DNA from: Thermoproteus sp.
GTDB lineage: Archaea; Thermoproteota; Thermoprotei; Thermoproteales; Thermoproteaceae
Length of the DNA stretch: 64,000 bases
Reading direction: 5' to 3'
NCBI GenBank assembly: GCA_038893495.1
Contig: JAWARJ010000001.1
Coordinates: 806,001 to 870,000, forward strand
Below, one piece after another: positions 36,821 through 44,348 of the stretch (position 1 is the stretch's first letter; each line of letters opens with the position of its first letter). The translations under genes were made by a program, and so were the position numbers. The notes beneath the pieces are model-generated. The model was given only the letters and a program-made list of their open reading frames with translations, had not been told where the DNA came from and searched no databases.

Positions 36821-37030
36821 ATGATCATATATACAGACCAGTTGGACCAGTTGAAGAAGGTCGTTCAGAGCCTCGCAATAAAGAGGGCTGAGCCCTTGGT
36901 CATTAAAGGGGAGAAGGTGGATTTAATATGGCCTCCCCGCCGGCCAGAGCTACCTCTAGACATACTTGAAATTATGCCGAGCGGTGCCTATGTGATACTC
37001 AAGGGCAATACTATCACAATAGTTCCATGA
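36821..37030 (+). CDS. Small protein 1 of coupled operon
   Basis: 69 residues. An N-terminal helix (TDQLDQLKKVVQSLAIKRAE) is followed by strands and a Pro-rich LIWPPRRPELP turn; it ends in a hydrophobic strand. No family recognised. First gene of a five-gene run (36821-38469) in which every junction is a 1-4 bp overlap, implying fixed stoichiometry. Leaderless ATG. Confidence 0.6.
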   Translation: MIIYTDQLDQLKKVVQSLAIKRAEPLVIKGEKVDLIWPPRRPELPLDILEIMPSGAYVILKGNTITIVP

Positions 37031-37164
37031 GGTCTCTAAGGAAAGTAAAGGTGGCCTCATTAAATATCGATCAAAATATTAAACAGAAACTAATAGAGAT
37101 TCTTGGCGAAAATGAGAACGTTTACCTAGAAATAAATGAAAAATTTATTAGGATAATTCTATGA
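37027..37164 (+). CDS. Small protein 2 of coupled operon (45 residues)
   Basis: 45 codons plus TGA. ATG at 37027 overlaps the upstream stop (ATGA) and its own TGA overlaps the next ATG at 37161 the same way. The peptide (MRSLRKVKVASLNIDQ...) has a basic N-terminus, one helix with QKLIEILGE, and a C-terminal strand ending RIIL. The two perfect ATGA junctions are strong evidence that it is translated. Function unknown. Confidence 0.65.
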   Translation: MRSLRKVKVASLNIDQNIKQKLIEILGENENVYLEINEKFIRIIL

Positions 37165-37595
37165 TAATAATAAACTCCAACAATATAGATTCGGTGTTGT
37201 GGAATTTGAGAAATGCTCAGAGGCTCCTCGAGGCCACACCTATAGTTTTCGGCCGCAGACAGGTGGGGCGGTATATCATACAGTTGGGTACAATAGGGCA
37301 TCTCTACAGCGCGGTTAACGAACTATTGGAGCTCATTGTGGCGGCCAGTAATATGGCTGACAACTTGGGCCTGAAAGATTACTCGATAGTAGTCGAACCG
37401 TCTAGGACCTATATTACCCCCGAGCGCCTCCCAGAGGTATTTCCCCCACTACCTAAAGGCAAGCCTGTCGAGCCTCTACGGGAGCCTAATGTGGAGCTCA
37501 ACATGATGGGTTGTCGCGATGTCACGCCTGGCTATATTAAGTTCTGTATAGGTAATGTCGAAATAGCTTATTATCTAGGAGGTAGAGGTGAATAA
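37161..37595 (+). CDS. Hypothetical protein 3 of coupled operon
   Basis: 144 residues: a helical N-terminal two thirds (SVLWNLRNAQRLLEA, HLYSAVNELLELIVAASNMADNLG) and a Pro/Glu-rich linker (PEVFPPLPKGKPVEP) before a short beta tail. Two Cys (MMGCRD, IKFCIGN). No family recognised. Its stop overlaps the next ATG by one base. Confidence 0.6.
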   Translation: MIIINSNNIDSVLWNLRNAQRLLEATPIVFGRRQVGRYIIQLGTIGHLYSAVNELLELIVAASNMADNLGLKDYSIVVEPSRTYITPERLPEVFPPLPKGKPVEPLREPNVELNMMGCRDVTPGYIKFCIGNVEIAYYLGGRGE

Positions 37596-37927
37596 TGTCG
37601 CTCTTTCTCACATTAAGCGAGCTAGAGAGGCTGTTGGACTCCCTAAGGGAATACGCGGAGAGGTATAGAGAGAAGAGGGAGGCGCTGGCCGCAGTTGAGG
37701 ATAGGTTCCTCAAGTTCACAGAACTGGCCAGGGCATTTGGGGTGGATTTAAAGCTAGCCGAGGGCGTCGAATTCTATACAGGCGGAGAACTTGCAGATAA
37801 TACAGAGCTACTTGAACGTATAAATAGGGCATTGGCGGCCGTGAGGAGGTTGAGGCAGAGTTATGGTGATTTAAAAGTGATAGTAGATATACAAATAGAT
37901 TTAAAGAAAATAATGGTAAAAATATAA
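37595..37927 (+). CDS. Coiled-coil protein 4 of coupled operon
   Basis: 110 residues, mostly charged helix (LERLLDSLREYAERYREKREALAA split over two heptad stretches, then ELLERINRALAAVRRLRQ), ending in strands VIVDIQIDLKKIMVKI. Likely an interaction subunit. The last codons are AT-rich. Overlaps the next ATG by one base. Confidence 0.6.
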   Translation: MSLFLTLSELERLLDSLREYAERYREKREALAAVEDRFLKFTELARAFGVDLKLAEGVEFYTGGELADNTELLERINRALAAVRRLRQSYGDLKVIVDIQIDLKKIMVKI

Positions 37928-38469
37928 TGGCCGAAAATAGGTATTTATTTATAGTCGATAATCCAGGAATTGATCCCGCACAGAGAGCTCAACTTCTACG
38001 AGACCTAAGGGGCGTGCTTTCCGTATTGAACCTTAGGGTCGCCTCGGACCACATAGAGGTGGTGGTTAGGAGTACTCATGTGGCTGAGGCCAAAAACAAA
38101 ATAGAGGAGGTTTTAGGCAGGGTGCGCGAGGTGCTGGATATAACTATAGAGGAGAATATAGGCCGTGGCGACATCAGGAGGTTTGTCGATCTTTTTAATT
38201 CTGAGCGCTTCTGGGAAGCCCACGCGGAGATAGAGCCCCTCTGGCGCAAAAATGGAGACGTAGCCCTCCAGGCGCTGATTTTAATTTGTGCCGCCTTCAT
38301 CAAGATCCAGGAGGGGTTACCCGACAAGTTCGTCCGTCTGGCCGAGGAGGCGCGTAGACTCCTTGAGGAGGCCCCTCCCAGAGTGGGGTGTATCGACCTG
38401 AACAGACTTAGGGAGGATCTCGCTACCTCTATAATGTCAAAACGGCCCTTTAAGATAGCTTGCCTTTAG
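37927..38469 (+). CDS. DUF309-domain protein
   Basis: 180 residues. N-terminal about 75 residues form an alpha/beta domain (YLFIVDNPGIDPAQRA, HIEVVVRSTHVAEAKNKIEEVL); the second half has the DUF309 signature FNSERFWEAHAEIEPLWR with ALILICAAFIKIQEG. DUF309 is a helical domain of unknown function found in many archaea and bacteria. Last gene of the coupled operon; overlaps Sir2 tail to tail by 33 bp. Confidence 0.75.
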   Translation: MAENRYLFIVDNPGIDPAQRAQLLRDLRGVLSVLNLRVASDHIEVVVRSTHVAEAKNKIEEVLGRVREVLDITIEENIGRGDIRRFVDLFNSERFWEAHAEIEPLWRKNGDVALQALILICAAFIKIQEGLPDKFVRLAEEARRLLEEAPPRVGCIDLNRLREDLATSIMSKRPFKIACL

Positions 38470-39195
38470 GCTTTCCACGATTTTAGGCAATATCTCCTCG
38501 ACTCTGCCTCTGACGATCACGTCGGCTATGTCGTCGAGCTCTGTGGGGCCCATATTTATTATCACCAACTTGGCGCCCCTCCTTTTGGCTATTAGGGGCA
38601 ACCTATTGGCGGGCGCCACGGCCAGCGAGGAGCCTAAGACCAAAAAGAGGTCTGAAAGTTCTGCGAGCATTATGGCCTCATTGAGCGCATCTTGAGGTAG
38701 CGGCTCGCCGAAAAACACCACGTCGGGCTTCAAGACGCCGCCACAGATTTTACATCTGGGCGCGGAGTCTTTATACTCGGCGAGGACTTCTCTTAACGGG
38801 TATCGCGCCCCGCAGTTTGTACATACGGCATATCTCAACGAGCCATGTATTTCAACTACCCTCTTGGAGCCGGCCTTTTGGTGCAAACCGTCTATGTTCT
38901 GTGTGATCACCCCGCAGAGCTTGCCCATAGACTCCAACTCGGCCAAGGCGAGGTGGGCGGGATTGGGGCTTACTTCGTATTGGGGCAGAAAGGCGGAGAC
39001 AAAGAGTCTCCAGACTTCGTCCGGATCCTCGAAGAAGTGCGAAATATCGAATTTGTTGGGGTCTACTCTCCTCCATAGACCCTGGGGGCCTCTGAAGTCG
39101 GGTATGCCGCTTGCAGTTGAGATACCAGCACCAGTTAAGGCTACGGCACAATTAGACCTAGTTAACAAATCGACGATTTGAAAAATTTCTTCCAT
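38437..39195 (-). CDS. Sir2-family NAD-dependent protein deacylase
   Basis: 252 residues. GAGISTASGIPDFRGPQGLW, TQNIDGLHQKAG, the catalytic His in VEIHGS, and a four-Cys zinc site (CTNCGARYP...CKICGG) are complete. Removes acyl groups from lysines; in archaea Alba and other chromatin proteins are substrates. ATG 39195 has TATA-like cttaaaaattt (39211-39221) about 21 nt upstream, which overlaps the end of the ferredoxin gene. Confidence 0.93.
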   Translation of the reverse strand: MEEIFQIVDLLTRSNCAVALTGAGISTASGIPDFRGPQGLWRRVDPNKFDISHFFEDPDEVWRLFVSAFLPQYEVSPNPAHLALAELESMGKLCGVITQNIDGLHQKAGSKRVVEIHGSLRYAVCTNCGARYPLREVLAEYKDSAPRCKICGGVLKPDVVFFGEPLPQDALNEAIMLAELSDLFLVLGSSLAVAPANRLPLIAKRRGAKLVIINMGPTELDDIADVIVRGRVEEILPKIVESLKASYLKGPF

Positions 39196-39219
39196 TACAT
39201 AATTAAACTCCTTAAAAAT

Positions 39220-39561
39220 TTAAGAGGGCGGCAACGGGTCTACTGGAATATTGAATTTGGCCTTCCAGTCGCTTAGTATCTTCTGCTCCTCGGGGCTCAA
39301 CTGCCTCCCTAGTCTATACCAATTGGGCTTCTTCTTGGCGTCGTCAGGAGCCTCGCTGGTCTTCCATATACATTTCACAGGGCAGGCCGCGACGCAACTG
39401 AAGTCGTCATAGCATTTCTCCCATATTAGACGTGCCTTAGCGTTCTCGTCGAGCTCAAGCGCCTGCCAGGGACATACCGCCACACAGGCGCCACAAGATA
39501 TACATAGATCTTGGTCGATGACTACTCTTTGGTATTGAGATAGATCTCTTTGTTCGGCCAT
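39220..39561 (-). CDS. Two-cluster [4Fe-4S] ferredoxin
   Basis: 113 residues. First cluster motif CISCGACVAVCP; second is CYDDFSCVAACPVKCIW, an irregular CxxxxxCxxxCxxxC spacing like that of APS-reductase beta subunits. A C-terminal extension (from about 75) with the segment WYRLGRQLSPEEQ may contact a partner. No reductase subunit is adjacent, so the electron partner is unknown. TATA (aataaaaag read on the minus strand, about 39581-39589) is 25 nt before ATG 39561. Confidence 0.85.
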   Translation of the reverse strand: MAEQRDLSQYQRVVIDQDLCISCGACVAVCPWQALELDENAKARLIWEKCYDDFSCVAACPVKCIWKTSEAPDDAKKKPNWYRLGRQLSPEEQKILSDWKAKFNIPVDPLPPS

Positions 39562-39638
39562 AGGCCACTCTATTTGTGTTCTTTTTATTCTTTACTTGTT
39601 CTTTACGATATAAATAACATAAATAACATCTTAATAAT

Positions 39639-39680
39639 ATTGATATTTATTTATGTAAATAATATATTGATATTTATTGA
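39639..39680. repeat. Direct repeat in an AT-rich gap
   Basis: The 15-mer atattgatatttatt occurs twice, at 39639-39653 and 39666-39680, with a period of 27 bp, in a stretch that is nearly all A and T. It lies upstream of the ferredoxin gene and downstream of the ATP-cone gene, and could be an operator, an unwinding element or chance AT-richness. Confidence 0.6.
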
Positions 39681-39684
39681 ATGA

Positions 39685-39963
39685 TTATACCATCTTTTTT
39701 CTTTTTACAGTTTGCTCGAATTCGATCCATCTGCTGTACCACTCCCCATTGACCTTTTGGAGCTCCTCGAGCACCATAGACCTTATCTGTTCCGACGTGA
39801 CCTCTATAGGGTCTCCAGAAAACAGCCGACATATAACTTTAAATGCTATAGTCCTCGCCGACTCCACATCGGCGCCCGCCTTCAAGATGCTGACAACTAA
39901 CTTTTCATAGATAAAGGGCTCTCGAGAGCCGTCGCGCTTAATTACGACCTTGTTTGTGAACAT
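39685..39963 (-). CDS. Stand-alone ATP-cone protein
   Basis: 92 residues from ATG 39963. VIKRDGSREPFIYEKLVVS followed by ILKAGADVESARTIAFKV is the ATP-cone found at the N-terminus of ribonucleotide reductases and in NrdR. Here it has no reductase core and no NrdR zinc ribbon. A basic C-terminus (KRKKMV) could bind nucleic acid. A nucleotide-sensing regulator is plausible. TATA cttatatc (39983-39990 read on minus) lies about 23 nt before 39963; GTG 39972 is a weaker start. Confidence 0.7.
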   Translation of the reverse strand: MFTNKVVIKRDGSREPFIYEKLVVSILKAGADVESARTIAFKVICRLFSGDPIEVTSEQIRSMVLEELQKVNGEWYSRWIEFEQTVKRKKMV

Positions 39964-40040
39964 ATTAACCACAGTTCGACTAGATATAAGGATGACGAAG
40001 TCTGGCCTGCACGATAGATGACGAAGCTAGACGACACCGA

Positions 40041-40307
40041 CTAGCCCTTTGGGATTAGATACCGCACGGAATATACCAACGCGCCGTTGCGTTCCGTTAT
40101 ATTTATACAGACCAGCGTAGCATTGTGATAATATACCTCAGAGAAGAACGTATATGGATATTCCCTATCGCATCTACCATAATTAGATAAAAGATAGATA
40201 TATCTATCAAAAGCCAGTTTTACTATTATATTATTTATACCAAAAAATAATATTATTGATAATAAGACTATAAGAATTATATACATACTTTCGATTTGGG
40301 AGATCAT
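40041..40307 (-). CDS. Small AT-rich single-pass membrane protein
   Basis: 88 residues with one strong hydrophobic segment (YIILIVLLSIILFFGINN) and an extracellular-looking tail with NYG, NAT and NIT sites and two Cys. Composition is far more AT-rich than the surrounding genes. An internal ATG (MYIILI) is an alternative start. No family recognised; real-gene status is moderate. Confidence 0.45.
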   Translation of the reverse strand: MISQIESMYIILIVLLSIILFFGINNIIVKLAFDRYIYLLSNYGRCDREYPYTFFSEVYYHNATLVCINITERNGALVYSVRYLIPKG

Positions 40308-40397
40308 AGATTAAATAATATTTTAATTAAATCTACATTTTTCATTAATTCCATTAATAAAAATATTAAAAATATTAATAACATAATTATGAGTATA

Positions 40398-40580
40398 TTA
40401 TATAAGACCCGCATAACGTTCTATGAAAGCCGTCATATTGGCTATATCCCTCTCTCCAGACCTATAGACGGAGACTACAGCCCCGACCATACTGCCGCCC
40501 AGAGCCATGAGGACTGCCAAAAGCGCCACTGCTATTACCGTCTCCAGTACAAAATAGAGCCATTCCTCTACTATATCCAC
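40398..40580 (-). CDS. Small membrane protein downstream of helicase
   Basis: 60 residues with one hydrophobic segment (WLYFVLETVIAVALLAVLMALGG). GTG start 14 bp after the XPB-like helicase stop, so it could be the second gene of that unit. No family recognised. Confidence 0.4.
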   Translation of the reverse strand: MDIVEEWLYFVLETVIAVALLAVLMALGGSMVGAVVSVYRSGERDIANMTAFIERYAGLI

Positions 40581-40594
40581 ATAAATCTCTTCGA

Positions 40595-42553
40595 TTAAAA
40601 GCTCCTGAAGTCCAGAAGAGTGGTCCTGGCCATGAACTCCCTAAACGACGCCTCAGTAAACTTCTTACAGACGGCCTCCTTAACCACGTCATCCATATGT
40701 CGGGACTCGGAGAGGGCCTCCTCTATGGTCCCCCGCGTCACTAGCTCGTAGACGCGAGCTCTACTCTTGCCAGGGGCCTTCCTGACGACCCGGCCGACCC
40801 TCTGGAGCATCTGCCTTTTAGAGCCGCTACCGCTTACGACCACCGCGACGTCGGCATCAGGCACGTCGACCCCTTCGTCCAACACTGTTGTGGTCACTAC
40901 TACCTTCACGGCGCCTGTGAGGAATCTCGAGAAGGCGGCCTCCCTATCTCGCTCTTCAGATGTTATGAGCTCGGCTCGTATCGACTCTTTGCGGAGCTCC
41001 CCATATATAGCGTTGGCCTGTTCTAAGAACTGTGTAAACACGAGGACTTTACGCCCGGCGGAGACCTCCTTCTTGACTATCTCGACGGCCAGAGGGATCT
41101 TGGCCGAAGCTTGAGCCGCTATGTTCCTCAACACTATCGCGTTGTCGGAAGTCGCCTGGGCTGATCTGTATTCTCTCTCCTCGTCAGGGTTCAGCCTCAC
41201 GTATATACGATAGTGCTCTATGGGCACCACGAGGCCTGCTTCGACCATTTCGCTGTAGGACGCCCTATATACCAAAGGGCCGACGGCCTCGAAGACCAGA
41301 TGTTCGTTTCCATCTTCCCTATTTGGGGAGGCCGAGAGGGCCAGCCTGTAGGGAGAGTCTAGGGAGAGGGCCACCTCCTTAAACGTCTCCGCCGGCACGT
41401 GGTGGGCCTCGTCGAATATCGCTAGGCCGAACTTGCCGACTAGTTCATCTATGTACTTAACGGCAGAGTTATATATAGCAACTGTGACGTCCTTCACGTC
41501 GTGCCTCCCCGCTCCTAACAGGCCGGCGTTAACGCCTAGGTGTTTTCTAAGCCTTTCGATCCACTGCGCGGCAAGCTCTTGAGTCACCACGAGGATCAAG
41601 GCCGTAGTGGAGGACCTCGTAATGGCCTCCATAGCTATAAAGGTCTTTCCGCCTCCCGTGGGCACCACGACGGTGCCCCTCATACCCGCCTTGGCCCAAC
41701 TCTCGACGGCCCTCTTCTGGAACTCATAAAGCGATAGGGAGGGCTTATACTGAACCGCCTTGTATTGCAGATCCCTCTTGGCAATTATATAGCCATGTCT
41801 CCTCAGGATGTCGGCTATTCTGTCCCTCAAAAATACGGGATACCTCAGGGCGACCTTGCCGTCTTCGGCCTTCTCAATATGGACCAGCTTAATGAAGCTC
41901 TGTTTCACCTCCCCGTCCTTCCCCACTATGTTATACGCCAGTTTTATCGAGCGGAGTTCTGCGATCACGTCGCGGCTTATGAAGTTAAGCGAGGCGCGAG
42001 TAGGCCACAACTCGACGGCTCTCCACGCAACTCGCCGTTGATATAAGGCCTTTAGGCGCTCCGACGAAAGCGCCATCTCTACGGCGTTTTGTACCGCCTT
42101 GTTTAAATCACCCCTCACCTCAAGCCCTCTGACTAGCGATTTAAACTCCTCGGCAGCCCGCATTATGTACTCCTCATACGAGGAGACCTCCGCAATGGCC
42201 CTTTTGTCCGTAGCCACGAAGTCTCTGATGAACCTAGACGCCGAGATGAGACTCGAAGAGCCGTATGTGGCTACGACGTAAGGCTTTAGGCTGTCCGGAA
42301 TGGGGCCTGTTATGAGCACCGCGTCGCTTGAGCCGAGCCCTACCGTCTTCGCTATCCGTCCCATCTCGTCCTCGTTGAGATCCAACAGCACCTTTAAGAC
42401 GTAAAGAGACGACGGATCTCTAACCCTGCCTACCCACCCGCCTCCAGTCCATCTAAACCCCATCCTCTTCAGCTCCTCTTTGACTCTCGAGATCTTATCC
42501 CAATTCCACTCCCTTACGACCTCCACGTCGTTTATTACCACGCGAAACTGCAC
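40595..42553 (-). CDS. XPB-like superfamily 2 helicase
   Basis: 652 residues. Motif I VVPTGGGKTFIAMEA, motif II DEAHHVPA, motif III LALSAS, followed by PNREDGNE that recalls the XPB RED region, and C-terminal motif VI QRVGRVVRKAPG. The N-terminal about 250 residues carry a W-rich start (FRWTGGGWVGRV) and an unassigned damage-recognition-like region. ATP-driven DNA remodelling in repair or transcription is likely. No Bax1 nuclease gene is adjacent, unlike many archaeal XPB loci. GTG start shares its TATA with the divergent PGI/PMI gene. Confidence 0.85.
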   Translation of the reverse strand: MQFRVVINDVEVVREWNWDKISRVKEELKRMGFRWTGGGWVGRVRDPSSLYVLKVLLDLNEDEMGRIAKTVGLGSSDAVLITGPIPDSLKPYVVATYGSSSLISASRFIRDFVATDKRAIAEVSSYEEYIMRAAEEFKSLVRGLEVRGDLNKAVQNAVEMALSSERLKALYQRRVAWRAVELWPTRASLNFISRDVIAELRSIKLAYNIVGKDGEVKQSFIKLVHIEKAEDGKVALRYPVFLRDRIADILRRHGYIIAKRDLQYKAVQYKPSLSLYEFQKRAVESWAKAGMRGTVVVPTGGGKTFIAMEAITRSSTTALILVVTQELAAQWIERLRKHLGVNAGLLGAGRHDVKDVTVAIYNSAVKYIDELVGKFGLAIFDEAHHVPAETFKEVALSLDSPYRLALSASPNREDGNEHLVFEAVGPLVYRASYSEMVEAGLVVPIEHYRIYVRLNPDEEREYRSAQATSDNAIVLRNIAAQASAKIPLAVEIVKKEVSAGRKVLVFTQFLEQANAIYGELRKESIRAELITSEERDREAAFSRFLTGAVKVVVTTTVLDEGVDVPDADVAVVVSGSGSKRQMLQRVGRVVRKAPGKSRARVYELVTRGTIEEALSESRHMDDVVKEAVCKKFTEASFREFMARTTLLDFRSF

Positions 42554-42567
42554 GAAGATATTGCGGC

Positions 42568-42578
42568 AAATATTAATT
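42568..42578. promoter_or_regulatory. TATA region shared by helicase and PGI/PMI
   Basis: aaatattaatt lies 24 nt before ATG 42597 (plus) and about 20 nt before GTG 42553 (minus), in a gap of only 43 bp. Confidence 0.5.
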
Positions 42579-42596
42579 GTGGTGTTATTTAGGCAT

Positions 42597-43496
42597 ATGC
42601 TCGACGACTACCTCAATTGGGATAGATATGTCATGAGGGCCCCTCCAGAAGTGTCCAGGGAGTACACGTATAGGGGAAGGACCTACAGGCTTGAGGCTAC
42701 AGATAGGCTTTACGTTGCCGGCATGGGGGGCTCTGGCGTCGTCGGGGACCTCATTAGGGATTTCTCGTACGTCAAGGACTGGCCCTTCGAGGTCGTCGTG
42801 GTGAAGGACTACTTCTTTAAGGGCAGAAGGGGGCTCATGGTGGCGGTCTCCTATTCGGGAAATACCGTCGAGACCTTAACGGCGGCCGAGGAGGCGCTTA
42901 AGAGGGGCATGCCGGTGGTGGGCATAACTACTGGAGGCAAGCTCGCAGAAATGGGGATACCTGTAATCAGAGTGCCTAAAGCCTCCGCGCCGCGCGCCGC
43001 CTTGCCCCAAATGTTAACCGCGGCCTTGTGGATACTCCGGGAGATTTACGGCATAGATTTCGACCTCCCGCAATCTCTCCCCTACGACGAAGAGCTTGTC
43101 TTCAAGCTCGTGCGGACCTTAAGTGCGAAGCCTACCATAATAGCGCCCGCCTCCATGCAGGGTATCGCGTATAGAGTAAAAAACGAGGCCAACGAGAACG
43201 CTAAGTTGGACCCCCTAGTCGAAATACTGCCTGAAGCTCACCACAATTGGATTGAAGGTGCGAACGGACCTATAGTCGTCCTCACAAGCCCTGACATACC
43301 GACAGAACATAAAAGGAGGGCAGAGATCACAGCTGAGATGTTGGGAGGCGAGTTGTTCGAAGTGCCTATGACTATCACTGGGGTGTTGACGTTCTTAAAG
43401 CACGTAGGCATAGCCACCGTGAGGATGGCGCAGAGCAGAGGTATAGATCCACTGAAGACGCCCAGAATAGACGAGTTGAAACGTAGGTTACAGTGA
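42597..43496 (+). CDS. Bifunctional phosphoglucose/phosphomannose isomerase
   Basis: 299 residues, SIS fold. YVAGMGGSGVVGDLIRDF, VAVSYSGNTVETL and the catalytic ENAKLDP...PEAHHNWIEG segments are those of crenarchaeal PGI/PMI, which interconverts glucose, fructose and mannose 6-phosphates. An upstream in-frame region overlapping the helicase is not used, given the TATA position. Overlaps the protease gene by 4 bp. Confidence 0.93.
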   Translation: MLDDYLNWDRYVMRAPPEVSREYTYRGRTYRLEATDRLYVAGMGGSGVVGDLIRDFSYVKDWPFEVVVVKDYFFKGRRGLMVAVSYSGNTVETLTAAEEALKRGMPVVGITTGGKLAEMGIPVIRVPKASAPRAALPQMLTAALWILREIYGIDFDLPQSLPYDEELVFKLVRTLSAKPTIIAPASMQGIAYRVKNEANENAKLDPLVEILPEAHHNWIEGANGPIVVLTSPDIPTEHKRRAEITAEMLGGELFEVPMTITGVLTFLKHVGIATVRMAQSRGIDPLKTPRIDELKRRLQ

Positions 43497-44083
43497 TAAT
43501 CGAGGCACTTGGACTTTTAGAGCTCGCCATATTGGGCCTGGCGTCGTATCAAGACGTCAAAAGTAGAGAGATAGATGTCTGGGTTGTGGCGCTCCTCTAT
43601 GTCCCCGCCCTCGCCGCCGCGTATTTCTCTTGGCGCGAGCCCATATATCTCCTCTCCCCCGTGTTGGGCGCACTGCTGGCGTTAGTAATGAGGCTCACGG
43701 GCTCCGGATATGCCGACTCACTGGCAATATTGGCCCTCTCGTTGTTTCCCCCACTTCTGCCGTTCCTCCCGACACCTGCCGTAGTGGTGATAGGCACCAG
43801 CGCCTCTGTGGCGGGAACAGCCTTGTGGCTTCTGCTGACCAATAGAGGCAGGCCCTGCAAGATGTCGGCTCTACAGAAGTTGACGCATATATGTGTATCC
43901 CGCGAGGAAGTCCTAAAGGCTCCTCATAGGTACATAATAGGCGACGTGAAGGACTTAGAGAAATATAGGCCCCCCAAAGACGTCAAAGACGACTATGTGG
44001 TCGCCAAATACGGAGTGCCCTATATAGTACACCTCACTCTGGGCTTTGCGATATACTTAGCACTGTACTTTATAATATCTTAA
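43493..44083 (+). CDS. A24-family prepilin/preflagellin peptidase-like protein
   Basis: 196 residues. ASYQDVKSREIDVWV gives the first catalytic Asp (about 21); the second motif is GSGYADSLAI in place of the usual GxGD, so the second Asp lies two residues late. Four to five hydrophobic segments; a soluble insertion at about 118-165. It would cleave class III signal peptides of the pilins encoded at 52.8-57.5 kb. GTG start overlaps PGI/PMI. Confidence 0.8.
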   Translation: MIIEALGLLELAILGLASYQDVKSREIDVWVVALLYVPALAAAYFSWREPIYLLSPVLGALLALVMRLTGSGYADSLAILALSLFPPLLPFLPTPAVVVIGTSASVAGTALWLLLTNRGRPCKMSALQKLTHICVSREEVLKAPHRYIIGDVKDLEKYRPPKDVKDDYVVAKYGVPYIVHLTLGFAIYLALYFIIS

Positions 44084-44348
44084 AGTCGTCGTACTGACCG
44101 GTATAGGGCTCCCTTATTATCTCGACCTCCCTCACCTTAGTCCCCTGCGGGCCCGCATAGGCCCACCTCAACACGGCATCTACGTCTCTCTCCTCGCCTT
44201 CTAGCACCGCCTCGGCGATTCCGTCGGAGAGGAAGCGAACCCACCCCGAGACGTGGTTCCTCCTCGCCAGATCCCTCATTATTTGCCTAAAGGGCACTCC
44301 AGGCAGGTCGAGCTCCCCCTTTATGAATATGTGGAGTCTAACCTTCAC
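44070..44348 (-). CDS. Acylphosphatase
   Basis: 92 residues, ferredoxin-like fold. GVPFRQIMRDLARRNHVSGWVRFLSDG contains the active-site Arg (FR) and the GWV..L.DG segment, but split here by the loop; the usual catalytic Asn after GWVR is replaced by Phe (GWVRFLSDG). That could lower or alter activity. Overlaps the PhoH gene upstream by 4 bp and the peptidase gene tail to tail by 14 bp. Confidence 0.75.
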   Translation of the reverse strand: MKVRLHIFIKGELDLPGVPFRQIMRDLARRNHVSGWVRFLSDGIAEAVLEGEERDVDAVLRWAYAGPQGTKVREVEIIREPYTGQYDDFKIL

